Assembly (NCBI GenBank): GCA_018713325.1
Contig: DVFJ01000002.1
Location: forward strand, 1-62,194
Reading direction: 5' to 3'
Source: Candidatus Onthenecus intestinigallinarum
GTDB lineage: Bacteria; Bacillota; Clostridia; Christensenellales; Aristaeellaceae
Length of the DNA: 62,194 nucleotides
Part shown: one piece after another, positions 18,289 to 26,425 of the stretch
Position numbering within the stretch: position 1 is the first letter of the stretch
How the letters are laid out: each line of letters opens with the position of its first letter
The notes under the pieces: generated by a model
Told to the model about the DNA's origin: nothing
The model's database searches: none
What the model saw: the letters and a program-made list of their open reading frames with translations, nothing else
Translations under genes and position numbers: made by a program

Positions 18289-19023
18289 TTGAACATCATC
18301 GACTATCTTGCGACATTGAACATCGTCGATTACGTCATCCTTGCGATCATCGGCGTGAGCGTCATCATGGGCATGTACCGCGGCTTTGTCAGCGGCGTGC
18401 TCAACCTCATATCGCTGTTGGGCGCGCTGTTGATCGCCTACCTGACCTATCCGCAGCTGGCAGAGGTGCTGCAGGGCAACGAGTCGCTGATCCGCACGCT
18501 CATGTACTACACGGACGCCGGGTCGCGCATCACGGACGTCGAACTGGCGATGACGCCTGTCTCCAACCTGTCGTCCGACACGCTGACCAGCATCCTGCAA
18601 AGCGCCAACCTGCCCGAGGTCTTCCAGCAGTTCGTGCGCAGCAACGTCAGCAGCCAGGTGTTCGCCGGCGCGGGCAGTTCCAACATCTCCGAATACCTCA
18701 ACCAGACGATCATCGCCGTGTCGCTGAACATCATCTGCTTCCTGCTGTGCTTCCTGCTGGCCTATATCGTGCTGACGATGCTGGGCAACCTCATCTGCTA
18801 CGTGTTCCGCCTGCCGGTGCTGCGCCATCTGGACGCGCTGATGGGCGGCGTGTTCGGCGGCGTGCGCGGCGTGTTCCTGGTGTTCGTCATCTTCGCGCTG
18901 GTGCCGATCATCCTGACGGTCTCGCCCATTGAACAGGTCGGCGACCTGATCGAACAGTCCAAACTGGCCGGCTATTTCTACAAGACCAATTTGATCGCCG
19001 CCATCATGCGCGGCTACGTATAG
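18289..19023 (+). CDS. CvpA family membrane protein
   Basis: A 244-residue protein with about four membrane helices. The N-terminus IVDYVILAIIGVSVIMGMYR-GFVSGVLNL is the CvpA hallmark, and a second block (RLPVLRHLDALMGGVFGG) also matches. CvpA is linked to colicin V secretion in E. coli and to membrane stress elsewhere; the molecular role is unclear. The start is TTG at 18289, three bases after a GGGGTGAGG ribosome site. A 60-residue extracytoplasmic insertion (about 65-140) is rich in Ser and Asn. Confidence 0.85.
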   Translation: MNIIDYLATLNIVDYVILAIIGVSVIMGMYRGFVSGVLNLISLLGALLIAYLTYPQLAEVLQGNESLIRTLMYYTDAGSRITDVELAMTPVSNLSSDTLTSILQSANLPEVFQQFVRSNVSSQVFAGAGSSNISEYLNQTIIAVSLNIICFLLCFLLAYIVLTMLGNLICYVFRLPVLRHLDALMGGVFGGVRGVFLVFVIFALVPIILTVSPIEQVGDLIEQSKLAGYFYKTNLIAAIMRGYV

Positions 19024-19041
19024 CGTCCTGCGCATTCCCCC

Positions 19042-19076
19042 GGGCCGTGAAACGGGCGTTTCACGGCCCTTATCTT
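19042..19076 (+). terminator. Intrinsic terminator after cvpA-like gene
   Basis: A perfect 12-bp stem, GGGCCGTGAAAC / GTTTCACGGCCC, with a four-base loop is followed by a weak TTATCTTGT tract. Confidence 0.75.
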
Positions 19077-19118
19077 GTGCGCATGCGAAATCGAATAGCC
19101 TTTGTGCCGTAAACATGC

Positions 19119-19124
19119 TATAAT
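19119..19124 (+). promoter_or_regulatory. -10 element upstream of the epimerase gene
   Basis: TATAAT with no good -35 (TAGCCT at the expected place); it lies 80 bases upstream of the epimerase start. Confidence 0.4.
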
Positions 19125-19203
19125 ACGATTGTTTGAAGAAAATGGCCGCGCTTGGACGGCCGGATCCGGGCCCGCGCGGGTCCGCATGGATGGAGGGAAA
19201 CGC

Positions 19204-20211
19204 ATGAAGGCATTGTTTATCGGCGGCACCGGCACGATCAGCACCGCTGTGACGCGCCTGGCGCTGCAGCGCGGATGGGACATGACGCTGCTCAACCGCG
19301 GCAACCGACCCGTGCCGGAGGGCGCGCGCAGCGTCGTGGCCGACATCGCCGACGAGCGCGCGGTCGCGGCCGCGCTGCAGGGCGAGCGCTTTGACGTGGT
19401 GGCGGACTTCATCGTCTTTGACGTGGAGCAGGCCCGCCGCGACATCCGGCTCTTCCAGGGCATGACCGACCAGTACTTCTTCATCAGCTCCGCCTCGGCC
19501 TACCACAAGCCGCCGCGCGGCAGCGTGATCACCGAGTCGACGCCGCTGCACAACCCCTACTGGGAGTACTCGCGCAAGAAGGCCGCGTGCGAGGACGCGC
19601 TCATGGCCGCCTACCGCGAGACGGGCTTCCCGGTGACGATCGTGCGGCCCAGCCACACGTACTGCGAGCGGTCGATCCCCGTGCCGATCCACGGCGACAA
19701 GGGCGGCTATCAGGTGCTGGCGCGCATGCTGGCGGGCAAGCCCGTGCTCGTGCCGGGCGACGGCGCCAGCCTGTGGACGCTGACGCACTCGGACGACTTT
19801 GCCAAGGCGTTCGTCGGCCTGATGGGCCGCCGCGAGGCGCTGGGCGAGGCGTACACGATCACCTCCGACGAGCAGCTGACGTGGGATCAGGTCGTGGAGG
19901 TCATCGCGCGCACGCTGGGCGTTGAGGCCAGGCCCTACCACATCGCCACGGACTTCCTGACCGCGTGCGCCCCGTCCTACATCGGCCCGATGCAGGGCGA
20001 CAAGTCCAACTCGGTGATCTTCGACTGCGCCAAGGTCAAGCGCCTGGTGCCGGACTTCATCTGCACCAAGCCGTTCGACCTGGGGGTCAAGCAGGCGTGG
20101 GATTACATCCGGACGCACGAGGACTGCCGCGTGGAGGACCCCGCGTTCGACGCGCTGTGCGACCGCATCATCGCCGCGCACGAGGCCGGCAAGCGCGCCT
20201 TTCAAAAGTGA
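19204..20211 (+). CDS. NAD-dependent epimerase/dehydratase family protein
   Basis: A 335-residue extended short-chain dehydrogenase-like protein. It starts with the nucleotide loop FIGGTGTISTAV, has the Tyr-xxx-Lys pair in YSRKKAACE and substrate-side FISSASAYHK. Overall it resembles the isoflavone-reductase/chloroplast RNA-binding-like NAD(P) epimerases often annotated as nucleoside-diphosphate-sugar epimerases. GGAGGG lies 7 bases before the ATG. The M42 genes follow at once (22 bases), so it is probably their operon leader. The substrate cannot be called. Confidence 0.82.
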   Translation: MKALFIGGTGTISTAVTRLALQRGWDMTLLNRGNRPVPEGARSVVADIADERAVAAALQGERFDVVADFIVFDVEQARRDIRLFQGMTDQYFFISSASAYHKPPRGSVITESTPLHNPYWEYSRKKAACEDALMAAYRETGFPVTIVRPSHTYCERSIPVPIHGDKGGYQVLARMLAGKPVLVPGDGASLWTLTHSDDFAKAFVGLMGRREALGEAYTITSDEQLTWDQVVEVIARTLGVEARPYHIATDFLTACAPSYIGPMQGDKSNSVIFDCAKVKRLVPDFICTKPFDLGVKQAWDYIRTHEDCRVEDPAFDALCDRIIAAHEAGKRAFQK

Positions 20212-20233
20212 AACACCATGAGGAGATGATCGC

Positions 20234-21277
20234 TTGAACCTGACGGAATTTCTCTCCCGCGCAACGCAGTGCTCCGGCCTGCCCGGCAACGAGCAGGAGG
20301 TCGCCGCGTTCATGCGCGAGGCGTTCGCGCCCTACTGCGAGCAGGTGCAGGTGGACGCGCTACAGAACATGATCGCGCACCTGCCCGGCGAGGGCGGCGG
20401 CCCCAAGATCTACGTGTGCGCGCACCTGGACGAGATCGGCCTGATCGTCACCGGCATCGAGGACGACGGCTGCCTGCGCTTTTCGCAGATGGGCGGCGTG
20501 GACCCGCGCATCCTGCCGGCCAGCGAGGTCCATGTGCTGTGCGACCCGCCGCTGCACGGCGTCATCGGCGCCAAGCCGCCGCACATCCTCAGCGAGGCCG
20601 ACCGCAAGAAGAACTACCGGCGCGAGGACCTGTACATCGACGTGGGCTATCCCGCCGAGGAGGTCAGAAAGCGCGTATCCATCGGCGACCGCGTGCAGCT
20701 CACGGGCCCGCTCACACAGCTGAGCGGCGACTACGTCGCCTGCAAGACGCTCGACGACCGCGCCTGCTGCGCGATCCTGTACCTGTGCGCGCAGGCGCTC
20801 TCGCAGATGCGCCACAAGGCGGACGTATACCTCGTGTGCTCCTCGCAGGAGGAGGTCGGCTCGCGCGGCGCGAAGACGAGCGTCTATGCCGTCGACCCGG
20901 ACCTGGCCATCGCCATCGACGTGACGCACGCGGACATGCCCGACTGCGCCGCGGACGAGACGCACGACATCGACAAGGCCTGCTTCACCTGCGGCCCGAA
21001 CATCCATCCCCGGATGCTGGACGCGGTGCTGGGCGTGGCCAAGGACATCCACGTCGAGCACGAGATCTCCGCCTGCTCGGGCGAGACCTGGACGGACGCG
21101 TCGGAGCTGCAGATCTCGCGCGCGGGCGTGCCCACGGTGCTCATGGAGCTGCCGCTCAAGTACATGCACACGACCGTGGAGACGATCTCGCTGCGCACGC
21201 TGCGCGAGCAGGCGCGCCTGCTGGCCGCGTACATCGCGTCGCTGGATGAAAACTGGGAGGATACGATATGCTTCTGA
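20234..21277 (+). CDS. M42 family metallopeptidase 1
   Basis: A 347-residue cytosolic aminopeptidase of the M42 (glutamyl aminopeptidase/tetrahedral TET) family. The dinuclear metal site is intact: AHLDEIG, KTLDDRA, SQEEVGSRGA and AIDVTHAD, with the last His in YMHTTVE. Starts at TTG with GAGGAG upstream. It overlaps the next M42 gene by 10 bases. These enzymes usually trim peptides as large complexes; three adjacent paralogues may form mixed assemblies. Confidence 0.9.
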   Translation: MNLTEFLSRATQCSGLPGNEQEVAAFMREAFAPYCEQVQVDALQNMIAHLPGEGGGPKIYVCAHLDEIGLIVTGIEDDGCLRFSQMGGVDPRILPASEVHVLCDPPLHGVIGAKPPHILSEADRKKNYRREDLYIDVGYPAEEVRKRVSIGDRVQLTGPLTQLSGDYVACKTLDDRACCAILYLCAQALSQMRHKADVYLVCSSQEEVGSRGAKTSVYAVDPDLAIAIDVTHADMPDCAADETHDIDKACFTCGPNIHPRMLDAVLGVAKDIHVEHEISACSGETWTDASELQISRAGVPTVLMELPLKYMHTTVETISLRTLREQARLLAAYIASLDENWEDTICF

Positions 21278-22302
21278 AACAGATGACGGACCTGTTCGGC
21301 GTGACGGGCCACGAGGACGCGGTGCGCGCCTTCGTGCGGGAGGCGGCCGCGCCCCTGTGCGACAAGGTCACCTGCGACACGATGGGCAGCGTCTACGCCT
21401 TTCGCAAGGGCAGCAATCCGAACCTTCCGCACGTGATGCTCGACGCGCACATGGACGAGGTCGGCTTCATCGTCACGGGCGCGACGGACAAGGGCCTGCT
21501 GCGCATCGACTGCGCGGGCGGCATCGACCCGCGCGTGATCGTCAGCAAGCGCGTGCTGGTGGGCGACGACCGCGTGCCGGGCGTCATCGGCGCCAAGGCC
21601 ATCCACCTGCAGAGCGCCGCCGACATGCAGAAGGTGCTCGGCTACGACAAGCTCTACATCGACGTGGGCGCCAGGAAGAAGGACGAGGCGCTCAAGCTCT
21701 GCCCCGTGGGCACGTACGCGATGTTTGACAGCGAATACGTGGAGTTTGGCGACGCGCTGGTCAAGGCCAAGGCGCTGGACGACCGGGTGGGCTGCGTGGC
21801 GATGCTGCGCGCGCTCAAGGAGAGCGACTACCAGGGCGACCTGACGTGCGCGTTCACCGTGCAGGAGGAGGCCGGCCTGCGCGGCGCGAAGGTGGCCGCC
21901 TATCGCGTAAAGCCCGACCTGGCCATCGCGCTGGAGGGCACGACGAGCAACGACCTGGGCGACGTGCCCGACCACATGAAGGTCACGCGCGTGGGCAAGG
22001 GCGTGGCGGTCAGCTTCATGGACCGCACGTCCATCGCGCACAAGGGCCTGCTGCGCTTCGTGACGGAGACGGCAGACGCCAAGGGCATCGCCTGGCAGTA
22101 CAAGCAGTTCCTCTCCGGCGGCAACGACGCGGGCGCGATCCATCAGTCGCGCGCGGGCGTGCCGTGCGTGACGCTCTCCGTCCCCTGCCGCTACATCCAC
22201 TCGCCCTCGTCCGTGGCCTCGCTGCGCGACATCGAGGCGCAGCAGGCGCTGCTGCTGGCGTGCCTGTCCCGGCTGAACGCGGAAAATCCCGTCGCGCGCT
22301 GA
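21268..22302 (+). CDS. M42 family metallopeptidase 2
   Basis: A 344-residue paralogue with the same metal-binding set: DAHMDEVGF, KALDDRVG, VQEEAGLRGA and ALEGTTSND, with the final His in YIHSPSS. In this copy the usual Asp after AI/AL is Glu (ALEG), which the family allows. GGGAGG lies within the preceding gene, and translation is probably coupled through the 10-base overlap. Confidence 0.9.
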   Translation: MLLKQMTDLFGVTGHEDAVRAFVREAAAPLCDKVTCDTMGSVYAFRKGSNPNLPHVMLDAHMDEVGFIVTGATDKGLLRIDCAGGIDPRVIVSKRVLVGDDRVPGVIGAKAIHLQSAADMQKVLGYDKLYIDVGARKKDEALKLCPVGTYAMFDSEYVEFGDALVKAKALDDRVGCVAMLRALKESDYQGDLTCAFTVQEEAGLRGAKVAAYRVKPDLAIALEGTTSNDLGDVPDHMKVTRVGKGVAVSFMDRTSIAHKGLLRFVTETADAKGIAWQYKQFLSGGNDAGAIHQSRAGVPCVTLSVPCRYIHSPSSVASLRDIEAQQALLLACLSRLNAENPVAR

Positions 22303-22340
22303 GAAGCGCCCCCATTTCAAAAAAGTGAGGAGATACTTCC

Positions 22341-23330
22341 ATGATCAAGGATACGCTTTTGAAGCTGCTCGCCGTGCACGGCGCGACGGGTCATGAGGAA
22401 AAGATCGCCGCGGTCATCGCCGACATGCTCCGGCCCTATGCCGACAGCGTGGAGACGGATGTGCTGGGCAACCTGATCGTGCGCAAGCACGGCGCGGGCA
22501 AGCGCGTCATGTTCGCCGCGCACATGGACCACATCGGCTTCATCGCCACCGACGCGGACGAGCACGGCTTCGTGCGCCTGTACAACGTGGGCGGCATCGA
22601 CGTGTCGGTGTCCGTGGGCCAGCGCGTGGTGTTTGAAAACGGCGTGGAGGGCGTCATCGGCGCGGAGGAGGACATCGAGGGCGCGCCCAAGATGCAAAAC
22701 CTCTACGCGGACATCGGCGCGTCCACGCGCGAGGAGGCGCTGGCCAGGGTTGCCATCGGCGACGTGGCCGTGTACGCGCCCGGCGTCTCGCAGCTGGGCG
22801 AGTGGCGCCTGGCCTCCCCCGCCATGGACGACCGCGCGGGCTGCGCGGTGCTGGCCGAGGCCTTCATGCAGATGGCGCAGGCGAACAACGAGATCGTCGC
22901 CGTCTTCACCGTGCAGGAGGAGGTGGGCCTGCGCGGCGCGCGCACGGCCGCCTATGCCGTCGATCCCGACTTTGCCATCGCGCTGGACGTCACGCTCACC
23001 GGCGATGTGCCCGAGGCCAAGCCGAAGATGGCCGTCAAGCTCGGCGCGGGCGCGGCGATCAAGGTCATGGACCGCTCGGTCATCTGCGCGCCGGCCGTGC
23101 GCGACCGGCTGGTCAGCCTGGCCAAGGCGCAGAACATCCCCTATCAGATGGAGGTCCTGACCGCCGGCGGCACCGACTCGGGCGCCATCCATCAGACGCG
23201 CGACGGCGTGCCCTCGGGCGTCATCTCCATCCCCTGCCGCTACGTGCACTCCGCGGCGGAGACGATCGACCTGCGCGACATGGAGGCGGCCGTCAGGCTG
23301 CTCGTCGCATACGCCGGCGAGGCGCTGTAA
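22341..23330 (+). CDS. M42 family metallopeptidase 3
   Basis: A 329-residue paralogue, the shortest of the three. Metal ligands appear in AAHMDHIGF, PAMDDRAG, VQEEVGLRGAR and ALDVTLTGD, with the last His in YVHSAAE. AGTGAGGAG precedes the ATG. It ends the M42 trio, 27 bases before the membrane-protein gene. Confidence 0.9.
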   Translation: MIKDTLLKLLAVHGATGHEEKIAAVIADMLRPYADSVETDVLGNLIVRKHGAGKRVMFAAHMDHIGFIATDADEHGFVRLYNVGGIDVSVSVGQRVVFENGVEGVIGAEEDIEGAPKMQNLYADIGASTREEALARVAIGDVAVYAPGVSQLGEWRLASPAMDDRAGCAVLAEAFMQMAQANNEIVAVFTVQEEVGLRGARTAAYAVDPDFAIALDVTLTGDVPEAKPKMAVKLGAGAAIKVMDRSVICAPAVRDRLVSLAKAQNIPYQMEVLTAGGTDSGAIHQTRDGVPSGVISIPCRYVHSAAETIDLRDMEAAVRLLVAYAGEAL

Positions 23331-23357
23331 CCCACTCCGTTCGAAGGAGGAAATCCC

Positions 23358-25283
23358 ATGCTCGCGACGGCTTATCTGCTCGTCTACCTCGCGTGCGGCG
23401 TGGCCGTCGCGCGCTTTCAGTTCCCCCGCAGGCGCCCCGTGGAGCGCGCGTGGCTGGGCCTGTGCCTGGGCGTCGTGCTGCTCATGTGGATGCCCGCGCT
23501 GCTGGCCTACATCCCCGCGGTGCGCTTTTCGCGCCTGGGGCATGCGCTCGCGCTCGCGCCGCTGGCGGCCGTCACCGCCGCGGCGTGGGCGCTGCGCGAC
23601 AGGCGGCCCGTGCGGCGCATGGAGGAGGATGACGCCCAGCTGCTGATCACCACGCTGATCGTCGCCGTGCCGCTCACCCTCCTGGGCGCATACCTGCAGC
23701 ACACGCACGTGCTGCGCCAGGCTGCCGACGGCTCGCTCTACGGCGGCCAGTCCACCTACGGCGACCTGTGCCTGCACCTGGGCATCATCACGAGCCTGCG
23801 CGACGCCTCGTTCCCGCCGACGTACTCCATCCTGCCCGGCGCGACGCTGAGCTATCCCTACCTGACGGACTCCATGAGCACCTCGATGCTGCTGCTGGGC
23901 ATGGACCTGCGCATGGCCGTGATCGTGCCCGGCACGCTGATGATGTTCCTGGTGTTCTTCGGGTTCGTGCTGCTGTGCCGCGAGGGCGTGGGCAACCGGC
24001 GCGGCGTGCTGATCCTGGCGGCGGCGCTGTTCTTCCTCAACGGCGGCTTCGGCTTCCTGTACGACGTGGACATGGCGCTGCGCGATCCGAGCAACTTCCT
24101 GGAGATCTTCACGGGCTGGTACAAGACGCCGGCCAACCAGCCGGAGTTCAACCTGCGCTGGTCGAACATCATCGTGGACATGCTGCTGCCTCAGCGCACG
24201 CTGCTGGGCGGCTGGACGGCCCTGCTGCCCGCGCTGCTGCTGCTGCAGTGGGCCGCAAAGGACCGGAGCCGGCGCGCATTCGCCGTGCTGGGCGTCCTGG
24301 CGGGCGCGATGCCGCTGGTCCACACGCACTCGTTCCTCGCGCTGGGCCTGTTCAGCGCGGGCTACCTGATCGCGATGCTGCTGCGCGCGCGCGGCGAGCG
24401 GGACGGCCTGCGCCTGCTCTTCACGGGCGCGGCGCTCTACTTTGCGGTCACAATGGCGCTGGCGCTGCCGCAGCTGGTCGGCAATGCGTTCAAGCAGACG
24501 CTCGAGGGCGGCTCGCTGCGCGTGCGGTTCAACTGGGTGAACAACAGCCAGAACCAGGGCTTGATCGACGAGTACTTCTTCTTCTGGATCAAGAACGTCG
24601 GGCCCGCGTTCGTGCTGCTGCTGTGCGTGCTGCTGGACGGGCGCAGGCGCGGCCACGGGCCGCTGATCGCCGGCGCGCTTTCGATCTTCGCGGTGGCGGA
24701 GCTGGTGCTCTTTCAGCCCAACGAGTACGACAACAACAAGCTGTTCTACGTCTTCTACATGTTCGGGGCGATGCTCGCGGCGGACTACGCGTCCTTGCTG
24801 ATGCTGCGGCTCAAGGGCCTGCGCGGGCGCTACCTGCTGGCGGCGCTGTTCGTGGGGTGCTCAGTGCTGTCCGGTAGCCTGAGCATCGCGCGCGAGGCGG
24901 TCAGCAGCTATCAGCTCTTTGACGCGGGCGCCGTGCAGGCCGCGCGCTTTGTGGAGGAGGAGACCGAGCCGCACGCCGTGTTCATGACCGGCACGCAGCA
25001 CCTCAACCCCGTGGCCGCGCTGGCCGGGCGCAACATCGTCTGCGGGGCGGACCTGTACCTGTACTTCCACGGGCTGAACTATCAGCAGAACGCGCGGGAC
25101 GTGCAGCGCTTCTATCAGGACCCCGCGGGCAACCTGGACGTGCTGGAGCAATACGGCGTGTCCTACATCTACCTGAGCGACTACGAGCGCGCGGAGCAGA
25201 ATGCCGACGAGGCCGCGCTGGACGCGCTGTTTCCCAAGGTCTACGAGGCGGGCCGCATCACGATCTACGCGGTGGGTGAATGA
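23358..25283 (+). CDS. Large polytopic membrane protein (GT-C-like)
   Basis: A 641-residue protein with roughly twelve to thirteen membrane helices and a C-terminal soluble part of about 110 residues (from ARFVEEETEPHAVFMTGTQH). The first extracytoplasmic loop (SLYGGQSTYGDLCLHLGIIT) with acidic and His residues and the later loop FFWIKNVGP recall GT-C glycosyltransferases and related lipid-linked sugar enzymes, but I cannot assign a family with certainty. GAAGGAGG lies before the ATG. It is probably in one transcript with the M42 genes and the small gene that follows one base later. Confidence 0.7.
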   Translation: MLATAYLLVYLACGVAVARFQFPRRRPVERAWLGLCLGVVLLMWMPALLAYIPAVRFSRLGHALALAPLAAVTAAAWALRDRRPVRRMEEDDAQLLITTLIVAVPLTLLGAYLQHTHVLRQAADGSLYGGQSTYGDLCLHLGIITSLRDASFPPTYSILPGATLSYPYLTDSMSTSMLLLGMDLRMAVIVPGTLMMFLVFFGFVLLCREGVGNRRGVLILAAALFFLNGGFGFLYDVDMALRDPSNFLEIFTGWYKTPANQPEFNLRWSNIIVDMLLPQRTLLGGWTALLPALLLLQWAAKDRSRRAFAVLGVLAGAMPLVHTHSFLALGLFSAGYLIAMLLRARGERDGLRLLFTGAALYFAVTMALALPQLVGNAFKQTLEGGSLRVRFNWVNNSQNQGLIDEYFFFWIKNVGPAFVLLLCVLLDGRRRGHGPLIAGALSIFAVAELVLFQPNEYDNNKLFYVFYMFGAMLAADYASLLMLRLKGLRGRYLLAALFVGCSVLSGSLSIAREAVSSYQLFDAGAVQAARFVEEETEPHAVFMTGTQHLNPVAALAGRNIVCGADLYLYFHGLNYQQNARDVQRFYQDPAGNLDVLEQYGVSYIYLSDYERAEQNADEAALDALFPKVYEAGRITIYAVGE

Positions 25284-25284
25284 C

Positions 25285-25500
25285 ATGGTCGAGCGCTTCC
25301 TGCGCTATTCCCTGGAAAACGAAAAAAAGATCCGCATCGCGCTGCTCGAGGGCGGCGCGGTGCGGACGCTTTCCATTCAGGTGGTCTCCATTGACGGCGA
25401 CGCGTTTCTCGCGCGCGTGCCCCGAAAGCGCGCGCCGCAGGCGTTTCGCCTGGCCGATGTGCTCTCCGCGGGCTATGCGCGCGGCGACGAGGGCATGTGA
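25285..25500 (+). CDS. Small conserved-looking protein, function unknown
   Basis: A 71-residue protein (MVERFLRYSLENEKKIRIAL...) that begins one base after the membrane-protein stop. The sequence alternates hydrophobic and basic positions in a way that suggests a small beta-barrel (SH3/Sm-like), with a conserved-looking RVPRKRAPQAFRLADVLSAG end resembling the tail of WYL domains. I do not recognise the family. It ends four bases from a convergent gene. Confidence 0.55.
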   Translation: MVERFLRYSLENEKKIRIALLEGGAVRTLSIQVVSIDGDAFLARVPRKRAPQAFRLADVLSAGYARGDEGM

Positions 25501-25503
25501 TGA

Positions 25504-26340
25504 TCACAGCCCCCAGTACTCCGAGACCGTCTGCCCGGTGCGCCAGGCGAACGTGTTGCCCGCCAGCGTCCACACGCGCTCGTCGATCGCGTCTGCGCCG
25601 CAGGAGGCCATGACCGCGTGCACGTGCGCCAGGAATTCCATGACCATGCAGCGGTTTTGCGTCATGGTCTCGTGCACCACGCGGCTCATGATCGGGCACA
25701 TATCGAGGATGCCCGAGCTTCGGAAGGCCTCGTACAGGCGGCCGCTGTCGTAGGGCACGATGCGGGGCGTGACGTGAACGCCCTGCGGGGTCTGGTCGAC
25801 GAGCGCATACAGCGCGGTGCCGGGCACGCCGTTTTCGGCCATGCCGACCGAGCCGATGACGCAAAGCGCCCGGCCCGCCGCATGGTGCTGCAGCGGGTTG
25901 TGGTAGTGGCCGCACACGAGCAGCGGATATGGCAGCGCGTCCAGCTCCGCGCGCACGGCCTCCAGGTCGTCCAGGCGCAGCGAGGGGTTTTCAGCGCCCG
26001 CGTGCGCGAAGAGCACCTCCCCCACGCGCCGGTTCAGCGGCAGGTTCAGGTCGACGCCCGCCAGCTGCTGCATCGTCCAGCGCACGGACGCGAAGTTGAT
26101 CGCATTCAGCGCGGCGTCCGACGCCTCGCGCAGCGCGAGCACGCGCTGCTCGTGATTGCCCAGCAGGCAGGGGACGCCCTCGCTTTCCAGCAGCTGCAGC
26201 ACCTGCAGCGGCTGCGGGCCGAAGTTGACCTGGTCGCCCAGCGAGAGCGTGAGGTCTGGCGACTGCGCGCGCACGTCGGCCAGGACGGCCTCGAGCGCGG
26301 GCAGATTGCCGTGAATGTCGCTGATGCACGCGATGCGCAT
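25504..26340 (-). CDS. Calcineurin-like metallophosphoesterase
   Basis: A 278-residue cytosolic phosphoesterase. Motifs: SDIHGNLPALEAV (metal site), LGDQVNFGPQP, GNHEQRVL and CGHYHNPL. This is the YfcE/MPE-type layout that acts on phosphodiesters or phosphoproteins. The start at 26340 is preferred over 26346 because GGGAGGG abuts the latter and lies six bases before the former. Divergent from addB with 85 bases between. Confidence 0.88.
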   Translation of the reverse strand: MRIACISDIHGNLPALEAVLADVRAQSPDLTLSLGDQVNFGPQPLQVLQLLESEGVPCLLGNHEQRVLALREASDAALNAINFASVRWTMQQLAGVDLNLPLNRRVGEVLFAHAGAENPSLRLDDLEAVRAELDALPYPLLVCGHYHNPLQHHAAGRALCVIGSVGMAENGVPGTALYALVDQTPQGVHVTPRIVPYDSGRLYEAFRSSGILDMCPIMSRVVHETMTQNRCMVMEFLAHVHAVMASCGADAIDERVWTLAGNTFAWRTGQTVSEYWGL

Positions 26341-26425
26341 GAACATCCCTCCCGAAATGAGTCGTATGCGCATATTCGCGAAGCGCGCGTTCAATTCCTC
26401 TTGACCGGAGAAAGAAGGCGAAGAT

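Noticed and set aside
16822..20313. A 1163-residue minus-strand frame opposite the DUF5711-CvpA-epimerase genes
   Set aside because: It crosses gene boundaries of well-recognised proteins on the other strand and reads as low-complexity HDR-rich text; a GC-driven shadow.
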